Assembly: GCA_902785355.1 (NCBI GenBank)
Contig: CACZYF010000010.1
Location: forward strand, 1-55,893
Length of the DNA: 55,893 nucleotides
Reading direction: 5' to 3'
Origin: an uncultured Ruminococcus sp.
GTDB lineage: Bacteria > Bacillota > Clostridia > Oscillospirales > Acutalibacteraceae
This document shows positions 13,602 through 21,958 of this stretch, in pieces. The position numbers and the translations under genes were made by a program. The notes beneath the pieces were generated by a model. The model made no database searches. It saw nothing but the letters and a program-made list of their open reading frames with translations, and was not told the DNA's origin. Every line of letters begins with the position of its first letter. Within the stretch, counting starts at the first letter, position 1.

Positions 13602-15480
13602 TCGTTCTCCCCCTTTGCTTCATCAGATAAATCATCAATACATTGATATCGGCGGGAGATACGCCGCTGATACGGCTCGCCTGACCGATATTCAACGGCT
13701 TGATCGCGTTGAGCTTCTCCTGCGCTTCCAGTCGCAGACCCGTAACTGCATGATAATCAATATCATCGGGGAGTAATTTTGTTTCCAACTTACGCATATT
13801 TTCTACTGCGGCAAGCTGTTTTTTAATATAACCGTCGTATTTCACCGCGATCTCGACCTGTTCGAAGATCACAAAGGGCAGCTCGGGTCGATTTCTGTCG
13901 ATAGGAGTCAAAACCTCATAATTCAGCTCGGGACGTTTTAACAGGTCGATCAAACGGATGCCGGTCGTGACATCCGATGTTTCACGTGAAACAAGTATAT
14001 TGCTGAGTTCATCCGACGGCGCGATCACGGTCATTTTCACGCGCTTTAATTCCTCTTTGATCAATTCCTGTTTATGTAAAAAGCGCTGATACCGTTCCTC
14101 ACCGATCAAGCCGAGCCGGTAGCCGATGGGAGTCAAGCGTTCGTCGGCATTATCCTGTCGCAGTATCAACCGGTATTCGCTTCGCGAGGTCATCATGCGA
14201 TAAGGCTCATTCGCGCCTTTCGTAACCAGATCGTCAATCAGCGTACCGATATAGGAGGACGCACGGTCCAGCACCAGCGGCTCTTTCCCCTGCACCATTA
14301 ACGCGGCGTTGATACCCGCGATCAATCCCTGTGCCGCCGCTTCTTCATATCCGGAGGAGCCGTTGAACTGTCCCGCCCCGTATAATCCGGGAAATTTCTT
14401 AAATTCAAGCGTAGCGAGCATATCGGTCGGGTCGATACAATCATACTCGATCGCATAGGCAGGTCTCATGATCAAAGCATGCTCCAAGCCCTTTATCGTA
14501 TGATAAAAGTCGAGCTGAACCTCCTCGGGGAGAGAGGATGACATACCCTGCAGATACATTTCCTCGGTATCTTCTCCGCAGGGTTCGATGAACAGCTGAT
14601 GCCGCGACTTGTCCGCAAAGCGGACGATCTTATCCTCCAGACTCGGACAGTAACGCGGTCCGACTCCCTCGATCTTTCCGCCGTAAAGCGGACTGCGGTG
14701 GATATTATCAAGGATGATCTTTTTTGTATTCTCATTCGTCCAGCTGACATGACAGACGACCTTGTTCTCAAGCGGAGATAAGGTATCATAAGAGAACGGT
14801 ACGGTCGGTTCGTCGCCCTCCTGTACCTCAAGCTCCGTAAAATCAATGGAAGAACGTTTCACGCGGGCGGGCGTGCCCGTCTTGAAGCGGCGGGTCTTGA
14901 CGCCGAGCTTTCTCAGGCTTTCACCCAGAAACGCGGCGGGAAAGATGCCGTCGGGTCCGCTCTCGTAGCTTACCTCGCCGACATAGATACGACCGCCGAG
15001 GTAAGTACCCGTTGCGATGATGACCGCTTTCGCACGGAACACACCCAACATGCGGGTGGTGAGCAGCCATGTCCCGTCCTTATCCTGTTCGAAATCGGTG
15101 ATCTCCGCCTGGCGTAGGTCAAGATAATTCTGCAATTCCAGTGTGTGCTTCATGAGAGAAGAATACTTTCTGCGGTCGATCTGGGCGCGGAGAGAATGGA
15201 CAGCGGGACCTTTACCGCGATTGAGCATACGGCTCTGGAGGGTACAGGCGTCCGCCGCCTTACCCATCTCGCCGCCCAGCGCGTCGATCTCCCGCACCAA
15301 ATGACCTTTTGCCGTGCCACCGATAGAAGGGTTGCACGGACAGTTGCCGACCGCGTCCATATTGATCGTAAAGACAGCGGTATGACAGCCGAGCCGCGCA
15401 GAGGCAAGTGCCGCCTCGATACCCGCGTGACCGGCGCCGATCACCGCCACATCATATTCACCTGCAAAGTATGTAGACAT
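13594..15480 (-). CDS. mnmG: tRNA uridine-34 5-carboxymethylaminomethyl modification enzyme MnmG
   Basis: A 628-residue FAD protein (GidA). It starts with the dinucleotide-binding motif GAGHAGIEAALASARLG and has the CNPSIGGTAKGHLVREIDALGG signature, the second Rossmann motif TGTYLGG, and FKTGTPAR. With MnmE it forms the cmnm5 group at U34 of several tRNAs using glycine and methylene-THF. A perfect parS site lies inside the coding sequence at 13978-13993. It lies 78 bp downstream of mnmE in the same direction. Confidence 0.96.
   Translation of the reverse strand: MSTYFAGEYDVAVIGAGHAGIEAALASARLGCHTAVFTINMDAVGNCPCNPSIGGTAKGHLVREIDALGGEMGKAADACTLQSRMLNRGKGPAVHSLRAQIDRRKYSSLMKHTLELQNYLDLRQAEITDFEQDKDGTWLLTTRMLGVFRAKAVIIATGTYLGGRIYVGEVSYESGPDGIFPAAFLGESLRKLGVKTRRFKTGTPARVKRSSIDFTELEVQEGDEPTVPFSYDTLSPLENKVVCHVSWTNENTKKIILDNIHRSPLYGGKIEGVGPRYCPSLEDKIVRFADKSRHQLFIEPCGEDTEEMYLQGMSSSLPEEVQLDFYHTIKGLEHALIMRPAYAIEYDCIDPTDMLATLEFKKFPGLYGAGQFNGSSGYEEAAAQGLIAGINAALMVQGKEPLVLDRASSYIGTLIDDLVTKGANEPYRMMTSRSEYRLILRQDNADERLTPIGYRLGLIGEERYQRFLHKQELIKEELKRVKMTVIAPSDELSNILVSRETSDVTTGIRLIDLLKRPELNYEVLTPIDRNRPELPFVIFEQVEIAVKYDGYIKKQLAAVENMRKLETKLLPDDIDYHAVTGLRLEAQEKLNAIKPLNIGQASRISGVSPADINVLMIYLMKQRGRTNE
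13978..13993. promoter_or_regulatory. parS site 2, inside mnmG
   Basis: Perfect TGTTTCACGTGAAACA within the mnmG reading frame, encoding part of the segment around SRETSDV. Confidence 0.95.
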
Positions 15481-15542
15481 AATATCACCAATAATAGTAT
15501 TATAATGTAAGCGGACGTCAATAAGCCGTCCCTTACAATTTT

Positions 15543-15558
15543 TGTTTCACGTGAAACA
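15543..15558. promoter_or_regulatory. parS site 3, flush with the mnmE stop codon
   Basis: Perfect TGTTTCACGTGAAACA; its last base is directly adjacent to the mnmE stop codon, in the mnmE-mnmG gap. Confidence 0.95.
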
Positions 15559-16953
15559 TTATTTACCGACACAGAAGTTGTGGAACACCCTGTCGACGAC
15601 TTCGTCAGTCACGTTCTCACCTGTAAGCTCCGCGAGATATCTTATTGCTTCCTCAATCAGTACGGTAACAGCGTCAAGGGTCTCTCCTAAATTCAGAGCC
15701 TTAATTGCTTCGTCGACAACCGCTTTCGTTTTTTCTATCAGATTTCGCTGGCGCTCATTGTAGCTTATCACATCGCTCGCATAGCTGAAATCATTCCCGA
15801 TAAAGTACCTGCCTAAAAGATATTCTATTCTGTCTTTGATCATATTACTTTCATTTTTCAGCGAGGTATATACAGTCGCTATGATATTTTTATCGGGATA
15901 TTTCTTTTTCAGTTCATCGCAATTATTATTCGCTATACAAATATCTGATTTATTATTGATAAAAAAGATAGGAACATCAGAAGGTATCATCTCATAGATG
16001 CGCTCGTCATCCGTCCGGGAAGGTACGGACAAATCCGCAATAAAAATGACAAACTGAGCTGTTTGAAGCTTCTTTTGAGCACGTTCTACGCCGATTTTTT
16101 CAACCAAATCATCCGTATCATGTATTCCCGCGGTGTCTATCAGATTCAGTCTGAAATCTCCGAGCTGTATCTGTTCCTCTACCGTATCGCGCGTTGTTCC
16201 GGAAACTTCGGTGACGATACTCCTGTCATAACCCGATAAAATATTCATCAAGGTACTTTTCCCGACATTCGGCCGACCGACTATCACGGTATTTATTCCG
16301 TTGTAAAACAGCTTTCCCGCATCATATTTTTTAAGGAGCATACTCAGATGATAAGATGCGTTGATTAAGGAGTTTTTTAAATGTTTAGGCTCAATATCGG
16401 GAATATCCTCCTCAGGATAATCCGCCCACGCATTAAGGTGAGCCGCTAAATTCAAGAGTCCGGTCTTTATCTCGTTGACCTGTTTTGAAATGTATCCTTC
16501 CTTTACAGCAAGCGCTGCCTGAGCCTCGCCGCTGGACTTAGCGGAGATCAGATTCATGACAGATTCAGCTTCGATGAGATCCATTTTTCCGTTGAGAAAA
16601 GCTCTCTTAGTGAATTCTCCGGGCTCTGCGGAAACCGCGCCGGAATTAAGAACCGCTCTTAAAATATCGCGGGTAACAGCGATTCCTCCGTGACAGGAAA
16701 GCTCAACTACATCCTCGCCGGTATAACTTCTCGGCGCTCTGAAAACAGTTGCGATACACTCGTCGATCTCTTTATTTTGAAACAATACTTTTCCGAGAGC
16801 GCAGGTATATCCGTTCATCTCGCTGAGCTTCTTACCGGAAAGTGAGACAAACACCTTTTGAGCTATATCTATTGATTCGGGACCTGAGATGCGAATAACC
16901 GATATACCGGCTTCGGTAAGTCCGGTGGAGATTGCGGCTATAGTGGATTTCAT
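15559..16953 (-). CDS. mnmE: tRNA modification GTPase MnmE
   Basis: A 464-residue protein (TrmE/ThdF). The N-terminal tetrahydrofolate-binding domain begins TIAAISTG; a helical domain flanks an inserted G domain with GRPNVGKST (G1), DTAGIHDT (G3) and NKSD (G4); the C-terminus ends FCVGK, the conserved Cys motif. Partner of MnmG in wobble-uridine modification. Preceded by AGGAGG and, 12 bp upstream of its start, parS site 4. Confidence 0.96.
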   Translation of the reverse strand: MKSTIAAISTGLTEAGISVIRISGPESIDIAQKVFVSLSGKKLSEMNGYTCALGKVLFQNKEIDECIATVFRAPRSYTGEDVVELSCHGGIAVTRDILRAVLNSGAVSAEPGEFTKRAFLNGKMDLIEAESVMNLISAKSSGEAQAALAVKEGYISKQVNEIKTGLLNLAAHLNAWADYPEEDIPDIEPKHLKNSLINASYHLSMLLKKYDAGKLFYNGINTVIVGRPNVGKSTLMNILSGYDRSIVTEVSGTTRDTVEEQIQLGDFRLNLIDTAGIHDTDDLVEKIGVERAQKKLQTAQFVIFIADLSVPSRTDDERIYEMIPSDVPIFFINNKSDICIANNNCDELKKKYPDKNIIATVYTSLKNESNMIKDRIEYLLGRYFIGNDFSYASDVISYNERQRNLIEKTKAVVDEAIKALNLGETLDAVTVLIEEAIRYLAELTGENVTDEVVDRVFHNFCVGK

Positions 16954-16965
16954 TTTTCCTCCTAT

Positions 16966-16981
16966 TGTTTCACGTGAAACA
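16966..16981. promoter_or_regulatory. parS site 4, upstream of mnmE
   Basis: Perfect TGTTTCACGTGAAACA, immediately upstream of the mnmE ribosome binding site. ParB bound here would lie in the leader of mnmE. The rest of 16982-17165 holds no clear gene; a 90-codon frame there has no support. Confidence 0.95.
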
Positions 16982-17165
16982 TTTTATCATAATAAGAGAG
17001 CAAGAAAATGCGCTTTGCACATTTTGCGCAGCCATCTCCCGTTGAAGCACAAAACACTTTAACATTTATTGTGTAATATTCCACTAATAAATTTGTTAAT
17101 GCTTTTAATTGAACAAACCGGGAGGGTATATCATTTTTTATAGGAAACGAGGAGTTTTCTATAAG

Positions 17166-17192
17166 GAAAAAACGGGCGGAAATCCGCCCGTT
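17166..17192 (-). terminator. Terminator of the rpmH-jag operon
   Basis: On the minus strand AACGGGCGG, ATTT loop, CCGCCCGTT, then TTTTCC. It lies just past the jag gene, separating it from mnmE. Confidence 0.88.
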
Positions 17193-17202
17193 CGTTGTAA
17201 TA

Positions 17203-17243
17203 GGTTGAGATTGCCGCGGGCGCAGCCCTCGCAATGACGATTA
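17203..17243. repeat. Intergenic repeat family B, copy 1
   Basis: GGTTGAGATTGCCGCGG followed by CCCTCGCAATGACGATTA. The same two blocks recur at 25760-25800, 27877-27935, 30592-30688 and 36164-36225. Confidence 0.7.
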
Positions 17244-17247
17244 TAAT

Positions 17248-18135
17248 TTATTTATCGATTCTGCCGTACAAACCAACGCCTGCACCCTCATTAAGAGGCT
17301 TACGGTCGGGGTTGGGAGCGGATTGCTTCGGCTTACCGCCTCGACGATTATAGCCGCGTCTGCCGCCTCTGCCGCCGCGATTATCACTTCTCTTACCGTC
17401 GGGACCGATAACGACATGACGATTCATGTTCTCACCCTCGCTCCAGGAGGTAGCGCCGTTGATTTTCTGAACAGCCGTATGGATGATGCGGCGCTCATAG
17501 GGATTCATCGGCTCGAGAGAGCTCTTTCTGCCGGTTTTAGCCGCCTTGATCGCCAGTCTGCGACCGAGTGACTCGAGGGTCTTCTCGCGCTTTTCGCGAT
17601 AATCGCCGGTATTGATAACGACTCTTCTGTAGGCATTGTCGATGCGGTTAGCCGCCAGACAAGCCAGATACTGCAGGGCGTCAAGCGTTTCGCCGCGTCT
17701 GCCTATGATGAAACCGACGTCCTCACCTTCAATATCAATGGTGATAACATTATCCTTTTCGGTAGTGGACACGGTGATGTTATTGAGTTCCATGCAGCTG
17801 ATAATACTTTTGATATACTTCTCGGCTGCCTGAGCAGCGACGGCAATATTCTCGTCCTTTTTCTCAGAGGGAGCTTCCGCCTTTTGAGCTGCCTGAGGCT
17901 TATTCTCAACGACAGCGGTTTTTGCTTCAACAGGAGTCTCAACGACATCCTCTACTTCGTAAAAGACCCTGACCTTTGCCGGACGACCGCCGAACAGACC
18001 GAGAACCTTTTTCGCTTGCATTTCAATTATTTCAAACTCAACGCCGTCATCAAGAGAATCAACGCCGAGTTCACGGCAGGCGACGTCCTTCGCTTCTTCA
18101 ACGGTCGCGCCGATACCGATTGCTTCTTTAATCAT
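17248..18135 (-). CDS. khpB: Jag/KhpB RNA-binding protein
   Basis: A 295-residue protein. The N-terminal Jag_N domain is residues 1-55 (AIGIGATVEEAKDVACRELG, KKVLGLFGGRPAKV), then a low-complexity Glu/Ala/Lys linker, a KH domain (FIIGRRGETLDALQYLACLA) and an R3H domain (PMNPYERRIIHTAVQKI), ending in a Gly/Arg-rich tail. It binds RNA and affects division and wall synthesis in Firmicutes. AGAAGGTG before ATG 18135 fixes the start; the frame open to 18360 overlaps yidC out of frame. It lies 23 bp past yidC in the usual order. Confidence 0.92.
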   Translation of the reverse strand: MIKEAIGIGATVEEAKDVACRELGVDSLDDGVEFEIIEMQAKKVLGLFGGRPAKVRVFYEVEDVVETPVEAKTAVVENKPQAAQKAEAPSEKKDENIAVAAQAAEKYIKSIISCMELNNITVSTTEKDNVITIDIEGEDVGFIIGRRGETLDALQYLACLAANRIDNAYRRVVINTGDYREKREKTLESLGRRLAIKAAKTGRKSSLEPMNPYERRIIHTAVQKINGATSWSEGENMNRHVVIGPDGKRSDNRGGRGGRRGYNRRGGKPKQSAPNPDRKPLNEGAGVGLYGRIDK

Positions 18136-18158
18136 AATTACACCTTCTGTAAATGAGC

Positions 18159-19142
18159 TTATTTGCTCTTCTTTTTCGTATTCATTTCGGTAGAAGTTTT
18201 TGATGAGGAAACCGGTTGATAGATATACGGTACCTTTGCTTCCTTCAACTCCATCAGCGCGATATGCTGCGCTTCGGACTGTGCGTTCAACTGCGGCGCA
18301 GAGAAGAATTTGTTGATCAATAACGTCTGGATAAAGCCGAAGATGGTGGACCATACCCAATAAAAGCCGACCGCGCCCGGTACGATATAAGAGATGTACA
18401 CGGTGATCAGCGGGAGGAGGTACATCATGTACTTCATGCAGCCAGTCTGTTGCTGCTGCATCATGTTGCCCTGGATCCTCATGGTGATGATCTGTGAACC
18501 TAAAGAAGTCACAAGACAGAGGATCGGAATAAGGATGATCAGAGAAGTAAAGCCCTTTTGCTGAGGGATAGATAGCAGATCAAGTCCCAAGAAATTGAAA
18601 CCGCCGGCGAGATTGTGGATACTCGTGACCTCTGCCTTGGGTAAACCGCTCTGGATCAGCATATCTACATTACCGGGATGGGTAAAGAGCTTCAGAACAT
18701 TCATTTCGGAATAAATATTGTTCTGAGTCATATAGACGCCGGGAATCATGTTGATCTGATTGATTGCGTCGGCAGAGAGATGCAGAACGTTACTCAGCGG
18801 ACGAACGACCGCGTAGTAAATGCCCAGCATGATGAACATCGGAAACAGCGAGGTACCGCAGCCCGACAGGGGAGAAACTCCCTCTCTCTCATAAAGCTTC
18901 TGAATCTCTTCATTCTGCTTTGCTTTATTATTCGCGTATTTTTCTCTGATTTCTCGTTGCTTTGCCTGTAAAGAGGCGTTCGCCGCCATACTCTTCTGCT
19001 GCTTTACGGATGACGGGAACAGGATTGCCCTGAATATCAGGGTAAAGATAATGATGGCGACACCGAAATTCTGGATGACCCAAAAGATCGCCCACAGGAT
19101 GTAGCCGAAGATGCTACCGATAAAGTTAAAAACAACAAACAT
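18159..19142 (-). CDS. yidC: Membrane protein insertase YidC (Oxa1 family)
   Basis: A 327-residue Oxa1-type insertase. Membrane segments lie at about 5-45 (two adjacent), 95-115, 180-200 and 215-265. The conserved hydrophilic-groove arginine lies in IFTLIFRAILFPSSVKQQKS, followed by the cytoplasmic coiled coil (AKQREIREKYANNKAKQNEEIQ). It inserts proteins alone or with Sec. It lacks the large periplasmic domain of proteobacterial YidC, as normal for Firmicutes; no lipobox is evident. The ribosome binding site is weak (AAAGG 11 bases upstream). Part of rpmH-rnpA-yidD-yidC-jag. Confidence 0.94.
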   Translation of the reverse strand: MFVVFNFIGSIFGYILWAIFWVIQNFGVAIIIFTLIFRAILFPSSVKQQKSMAANASLQAKQREIREKYANNKAKQNEEIQKLYEREGVSPLSGCGTSLFPMFIMLGIYYAVVRPLSNVLHLSADAINQINMIPGVYMTQNNIYSEMNVLKLFTHPGNVDMLIQSGLPKAEVTSIHNLAGGFNFLGLDLLSIPQQKGFTSLIILIPILCLVTSLGSQIITMRIQGNMMQQQQTGCMKYMMYLLPLITVYISYIVPGAVGFYWVWSTIFGFIQTLLINKFFSAPQLNAQSEAQHIALMELKEAKVPYIYQPVSSSKTSTEMNTKKKSK

Positions 19143-19194
19143 AAGTTAAAGCCTTTCGATTAGCTTTGCATAAGCCTTTTACGATAATGGATAA

Positions 19195-19422
19195 TTATAG
19201 CTTATGTCTTTTTTCGGGGACGGGATCATACCCGCCCTTAGACCACGGATTACACCGAAGAATCCTCCACGCTCCCATAAATGTGCCTTTGAACGCTCCG
19301 AAGCGCTCAATAGCCTCATAGGTATATTGGGAACAGGTAGGATAATATTTACACTTAGGCGTTGTGTGAGGTGAGATGGCAGTCTGATAAAATCGAATGA
19401 GTTTTAAAAAAATCTTCTTCAT
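19195..19422 (-). CDS. yidD: Membrane protein insertion efficiency factor YidD
   Basis: A 75-residue protein with the family pattern: RFYQTAISP at the N-terminus, then [19 protein letters not shown] and [17 protein letters not shown]. Conserved cysteines are present. Its start overlaps the rnpA stop by 4 bp (ATGA), so translation is coupled. It assists YidC-dependent insertion. Confidence 0.95.
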   Translation of the reverse strand: MKKIFLKLIRFYQTAISPHTTPKCKYYPTCSQYTYEAIERFGAFKGTFMGAWRILRCNPWSKGGYDPVPEKRHKL

Positions 19423-19754
19423 GACTTAATTATCCCGAGCTGTAAGAGGTGCTCGCGCATAGCGCGCTCTACGTCGTAGCTTTTTACATAAGCGGTACGG
19501 GTACGCGCCACGAAGATCAAATCATAAGACGCGGACTGATCCGCTCCTACATGATAGAAAGCCGCTCTGATTAATCGGCGGCTGCGGTTGCGGTTGACTG
19601 CCTTACCGACCTTTTTGGAGGTGGTTATTCCTATTCTAAGGTTATTATTTTTTGTTTTGATCGCATAGGTAACGAGTGAGGGGGATACAAACGATTTACC
19701 GCGACGGTAAATACGCTGAAAATCCCTGTTACTGGTAATCGTAGTAATCTTCAT
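19419..19754 (-). CDS. rnpA: Ribonuclease P protein component
   Basis: A 111-residue basic protein that supports the RNase P RNA in 5' tRNA maturation. It has the N-terminal [13 protein letters not shown] segment and the RNR-type signature ([17 protein letters not shown]). It lies between rpmH and yidD; a stem-loop terminator between rpmH and rnpA would reduce its expression relative to rpmH. Confidence 0.95.
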   Translation of the reverse strand: MKITTITSNRDFQRIYRRGKSFVSPSLVTYAIKTKNNNLRIGITTSKKVGKAVNRNRSRRLIRAAFYHVGADQSASYDLIFVARTRTAYVKSYDVERAMREHLLQLGIIKS

Positions 19755-19847
19755 CTAACCACCGGAATGATAGTAATCGGACTGCATAGACGGATGAAAA
19801 ACCATCCTTTTGAGCCGAAAACAGGAAAAATAAAAAGTTCCTGTAAA

Positions 19848-19875
19848 TGAAAAGAAAGACCACTGCCGACAGTGG
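19848..19875 (-). terminator. Attenuating terminator between rpmH and rnpA
   Basis: On the minus strand CCACTG, TCGG loop, CAGTGG, then TCTTTCTTTT. It sits 15 bp past the rpmH stop. A second stem, ACAGGAA/TTCCTGT (19821-19844), follows. Confidence 0.75.
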
Positions 19876-19889
19876 CCTTATCGTTCATC

Positions 19890-20024
19890 TTAGTATGACA
19901 GCTGCTTTCTGCCCTTCGCTCTTCTTCTGGCGAGAACCTTACGGCCGTTCTTGGTAGACATTCTTTTTCTGAAGCCGTGCTCCTTCTTGCGGTGAATCTT
20001 CTTAGGCTGATATGTTCTGAGCAT
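19890..20024 (-). CDS. rpmH: 50S ribosomal protein L34
   Basis: A 44-residue highly basic protein reading [18 protein letters not shown], then [18 protein letters not shown], ending in KGRKQLSY: an unmistakable L34 of normal length. GAAAGGAGGATTATTC precedes the ATG. First gene of the rpmH-rnpA-yidD-yidC-jag operon, divergent from dnaA. Confidence 0.97.
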   Translation of the reverse strand: MLRTYQPKKIHRKKEHGFRKRMSTKNGRKVLARRRAKGRKQLSY

Positions 20025-20064
20025 GAATAATCCTCCTTTCGGGTACATAACCTTACAAGTTAGC

Positions 20065-20093
20065 ATTATAGCTTAGTTTTTCCTTTTAGTCAA
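20065..20093 (-). promoter_or_regulatory. Promoter of the rpmH operon
   Basis: Minus strand TTGACT (20088-20093), 17 bp, TATAAT (20065-20070), 41 bp before the rpmH start. Confidence 0.88.
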
Positions 20094-20271
20094 TATAATT
20101 TTTTCATTCTTTTTAACCTTTTTTTAAGAAAAATTGATTTTATTTTTTCTTACCACTATATATAGTAGTCCCGATTCTATCTGACACAATTCAAAAAATA
20201 CCGTTTGTAATACTGCACATTTATAATGGTATATAATACTTATATATATGGAAGTTTTTTCAACAACTCTG

Positions 20272-20300
20272 TTGCTTTTATGTTGATAATTTGATATAAT
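20272..20300 (+). promoter_or_regulatory. Promoter of dnaA
   Basis: Plus strand TTGCTT (20272-20277), 17 bp, perfect TATAAT (20295-20300), 70 bp before the dnaA start. The rest of the rpmH-dnaA gap (20094-20271) is very AT-rich and has no consensus DnaA box that I can find; it could still contribute to the origin. Confidence 0.65.
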
Positions 20301-20369
20301 AATATGCGATTATGGAATAGTATCGTCTGTTCCTTTTTGAATGTATGAAAGCATAACAGAGGGGATAAT

Positions 20370-21698
20370 ATGGAAAACTTTAAAGAGGGCTGGGATATCA
20401 TCTGCGACTATCTCCGCCAGGAAAAGAAAATTGTCGAAGTAGCGTATAAAACATGGATATCGAGGATCGAGCCGGTCGGTATCGACTTTGAAAAGGGCGT
20501 CATCACCCTGATGGTGCCGAACGAGTTTCACCGTCAAACGTTGATCCGCGGTTATCTGCCTAAATTTGAAGAAGCATACGAAGCGGTTCTGGGAACGAGC
20601 TTTGAGACAATCTTTCTCATTCCGGAAGAAAATGAAAAACAAAAGGAAAAATTATTAGGGGATGAAACCTCCGCTGACGCGGGATATGAATTTACCTTTG
20701 ATACCTTTATCATAGGATCCTCAAATAAATTTGCGCATGCCGCTTCGATGGCTGTCGCTCAGAATCCCGCCTCCGCCTACAATCCGTTATTTTTGTACGG
20801 TAATTCCGGATTGGGCAAGACCCATCTGCTGTACGCGATCGGTAACGAGATCCGCAAGACGCATCCCGACTACAAGGTTATTTATATCAAGGGCGAAGAT
20901 TTTGCAAACGAGATCATTCAGTCCATTATGAATAAAACGACCGCCCAGTTCAGACAGAAATATCGTCAGACGGATGTACTGCTGGTTGACGACGTCCAGT
21001 TCATCGGCGGTAAGGAAAGTACGCAGGAAGAGTTCTTCCATACTTTTGACGCGCTGTATGACGCTAAAAAGCAAATCGTGCTGACTTCCGACCGACCTCC
21101 GAAGGAGATCAAGGTGCTGACGGACAGGCTCAGAGGTCGTTTTGAGATGGGATTGCTGGCTGATATCCAGGCTCCGGATTTTGAGACCCGCATGGCGATC
21201 ATCAAACGTAAAGCGGAGATCATCGGACTCGAGCTGAACGACGATTTGTGTGAATATATTGCCAACAAGCTAAAAACCAATATCAGACAGCTGGAAGGCG
21301 TCGTTAAAAAACTGATGGCGCGCTATAATCTGACTAAAGAAAAACCGACGCTGTCAATCGTAAATGAATCAATCTCCGATATTCTCAACGACGACGTACC
21401 GCCGGAGCTTACGGTAGAGAAAATTGTCGACGAGGTCAGCCGTACCTTCGGCGTGGACAGCGACGACCTAAGATCACAAAAATCCCGCCGTGCAAATATC
21501 AATAAGCCGCGACAAATCGCGATCTACATCGTGCGTGAACTAACGACCCTCTCGATGGAGAACATCGGTAAGGAATTCGGCAACCGTCATTACTCGACCA
21601 TCGTTTACACCGTCCAGCAGGTGGAGAAGGATATCAAAAACGATCCGTCCCTGCGTGAAACGGTCGAAGATATCATTAAAAATATCAGGGAAAGATAA
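20370..21698 (+). CDS. dnaA: Chromosomal replication initiator DnaA
   Basis: A 442-residue initiator. Domain I spans about residues 1-80. A short domain II linker follows. Domain III is AAA+ with Walker A (GNSGLGKTH), Walker B (LLVDDVQFIGGKE) and sensor segments; domain IV is a helix-turn-helix at the C-terminus. The basic residue preceding the recognition helix (KPRQIAIYIVREL) is kept. The signature that normally reads GGRDHTTV reads GNRHYSTI here, so the Asp-His pair contacting the DnaA box is replaced by His-Tyr. The rest is canonical. It opens oriC, which lies directly downstream. Confidence 0.97.
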   Translation: MENFKEGWDIICDYLRQEKKIVEVAYKTWISRIEPVGIDFEKGVITLMVPNEFHRQTLIRGYLPKFEEAYEAVLGTSFETIFLIPEENEKQKEKLLGDETSADAGYEFTFDTFIIGSSNKFAHAASMAVAQNPASAYNPLFLYGNSGLGKTHLLYAIGNEIRKTHPDYKVIYIKGEDFANEIIQSIMNKTTAQFRQKYRQTDVLLVDDVQFIGGKESTQEEFFHTFDALYDAKKQIVLTSDRPPKEIKVLTDRLRGRFEMGLLADIQAPDFETRMAIIKRKAEIIGLELNDDLCEYIANKLKTNIRQLEGVVKKLMARYNLTKEKPTLSIVNESISDILNDDVPPELTVEKIVDEVSRTFGVDSDDLRSQKSRRANINKPRQIAIYIVRELTTLSMENIGKEFGNRHYSTIVYTVQQVEKDIKNDPSLRETVEDIIKNIRER

Positions 21699-21958
21699 GA
21701 AAACTTTTTCCTTGTTTTCCATGAATATTAACATGGATTGTTTCCACATTTTTTACGGACAATTGACGGATAAATGATGACAGGTTCTTTTTCCTTAATG
21801 TTTCTCGAGAAGTATGGAAAAGAAATGCAGTTGATAAGCGGTGGTACGGGGTTTTCCTCATTTTAACAGCTCCTACTATTACTACTATTTTATATAATAA
21901 TCATATCATTACATATCATGTTCGGCGACAAACGAACGCTGAACAGAAAGAGGTACCT
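21699..21958 (+). other. oriC region between dnaA and dnaN
   Basis: This gap contains CTACTATTACTACTATT at 21873-21889, which on the other strand gives consecutive 3'-GAT/AAT-5' triplets, the DnaA-trio of the basal unwinding system known from Bacillus subtilis, followed by TTTTATATAATAATC. Upstream there is no TTATCCACA; instead TTTTCC cores recur at 21706, 21715, 21789 and 21852, with an inverted one at 21816-21821, and GTTTCCACA at 21740-21748. These may be the DnaA boxes, with TTTTCCTCA (21852-21860) the one beside the trio. Strand switching of the flanking genes agrees with an origin here. Confidence 0.85.

Noticed and set aside
16962-17234. 90-codon minus-strand frame between mnmE and jag
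   Set aside because: It spans a terminator, a repeat and a parS site, has no Shine-Dalgarno site and no family resemblance.
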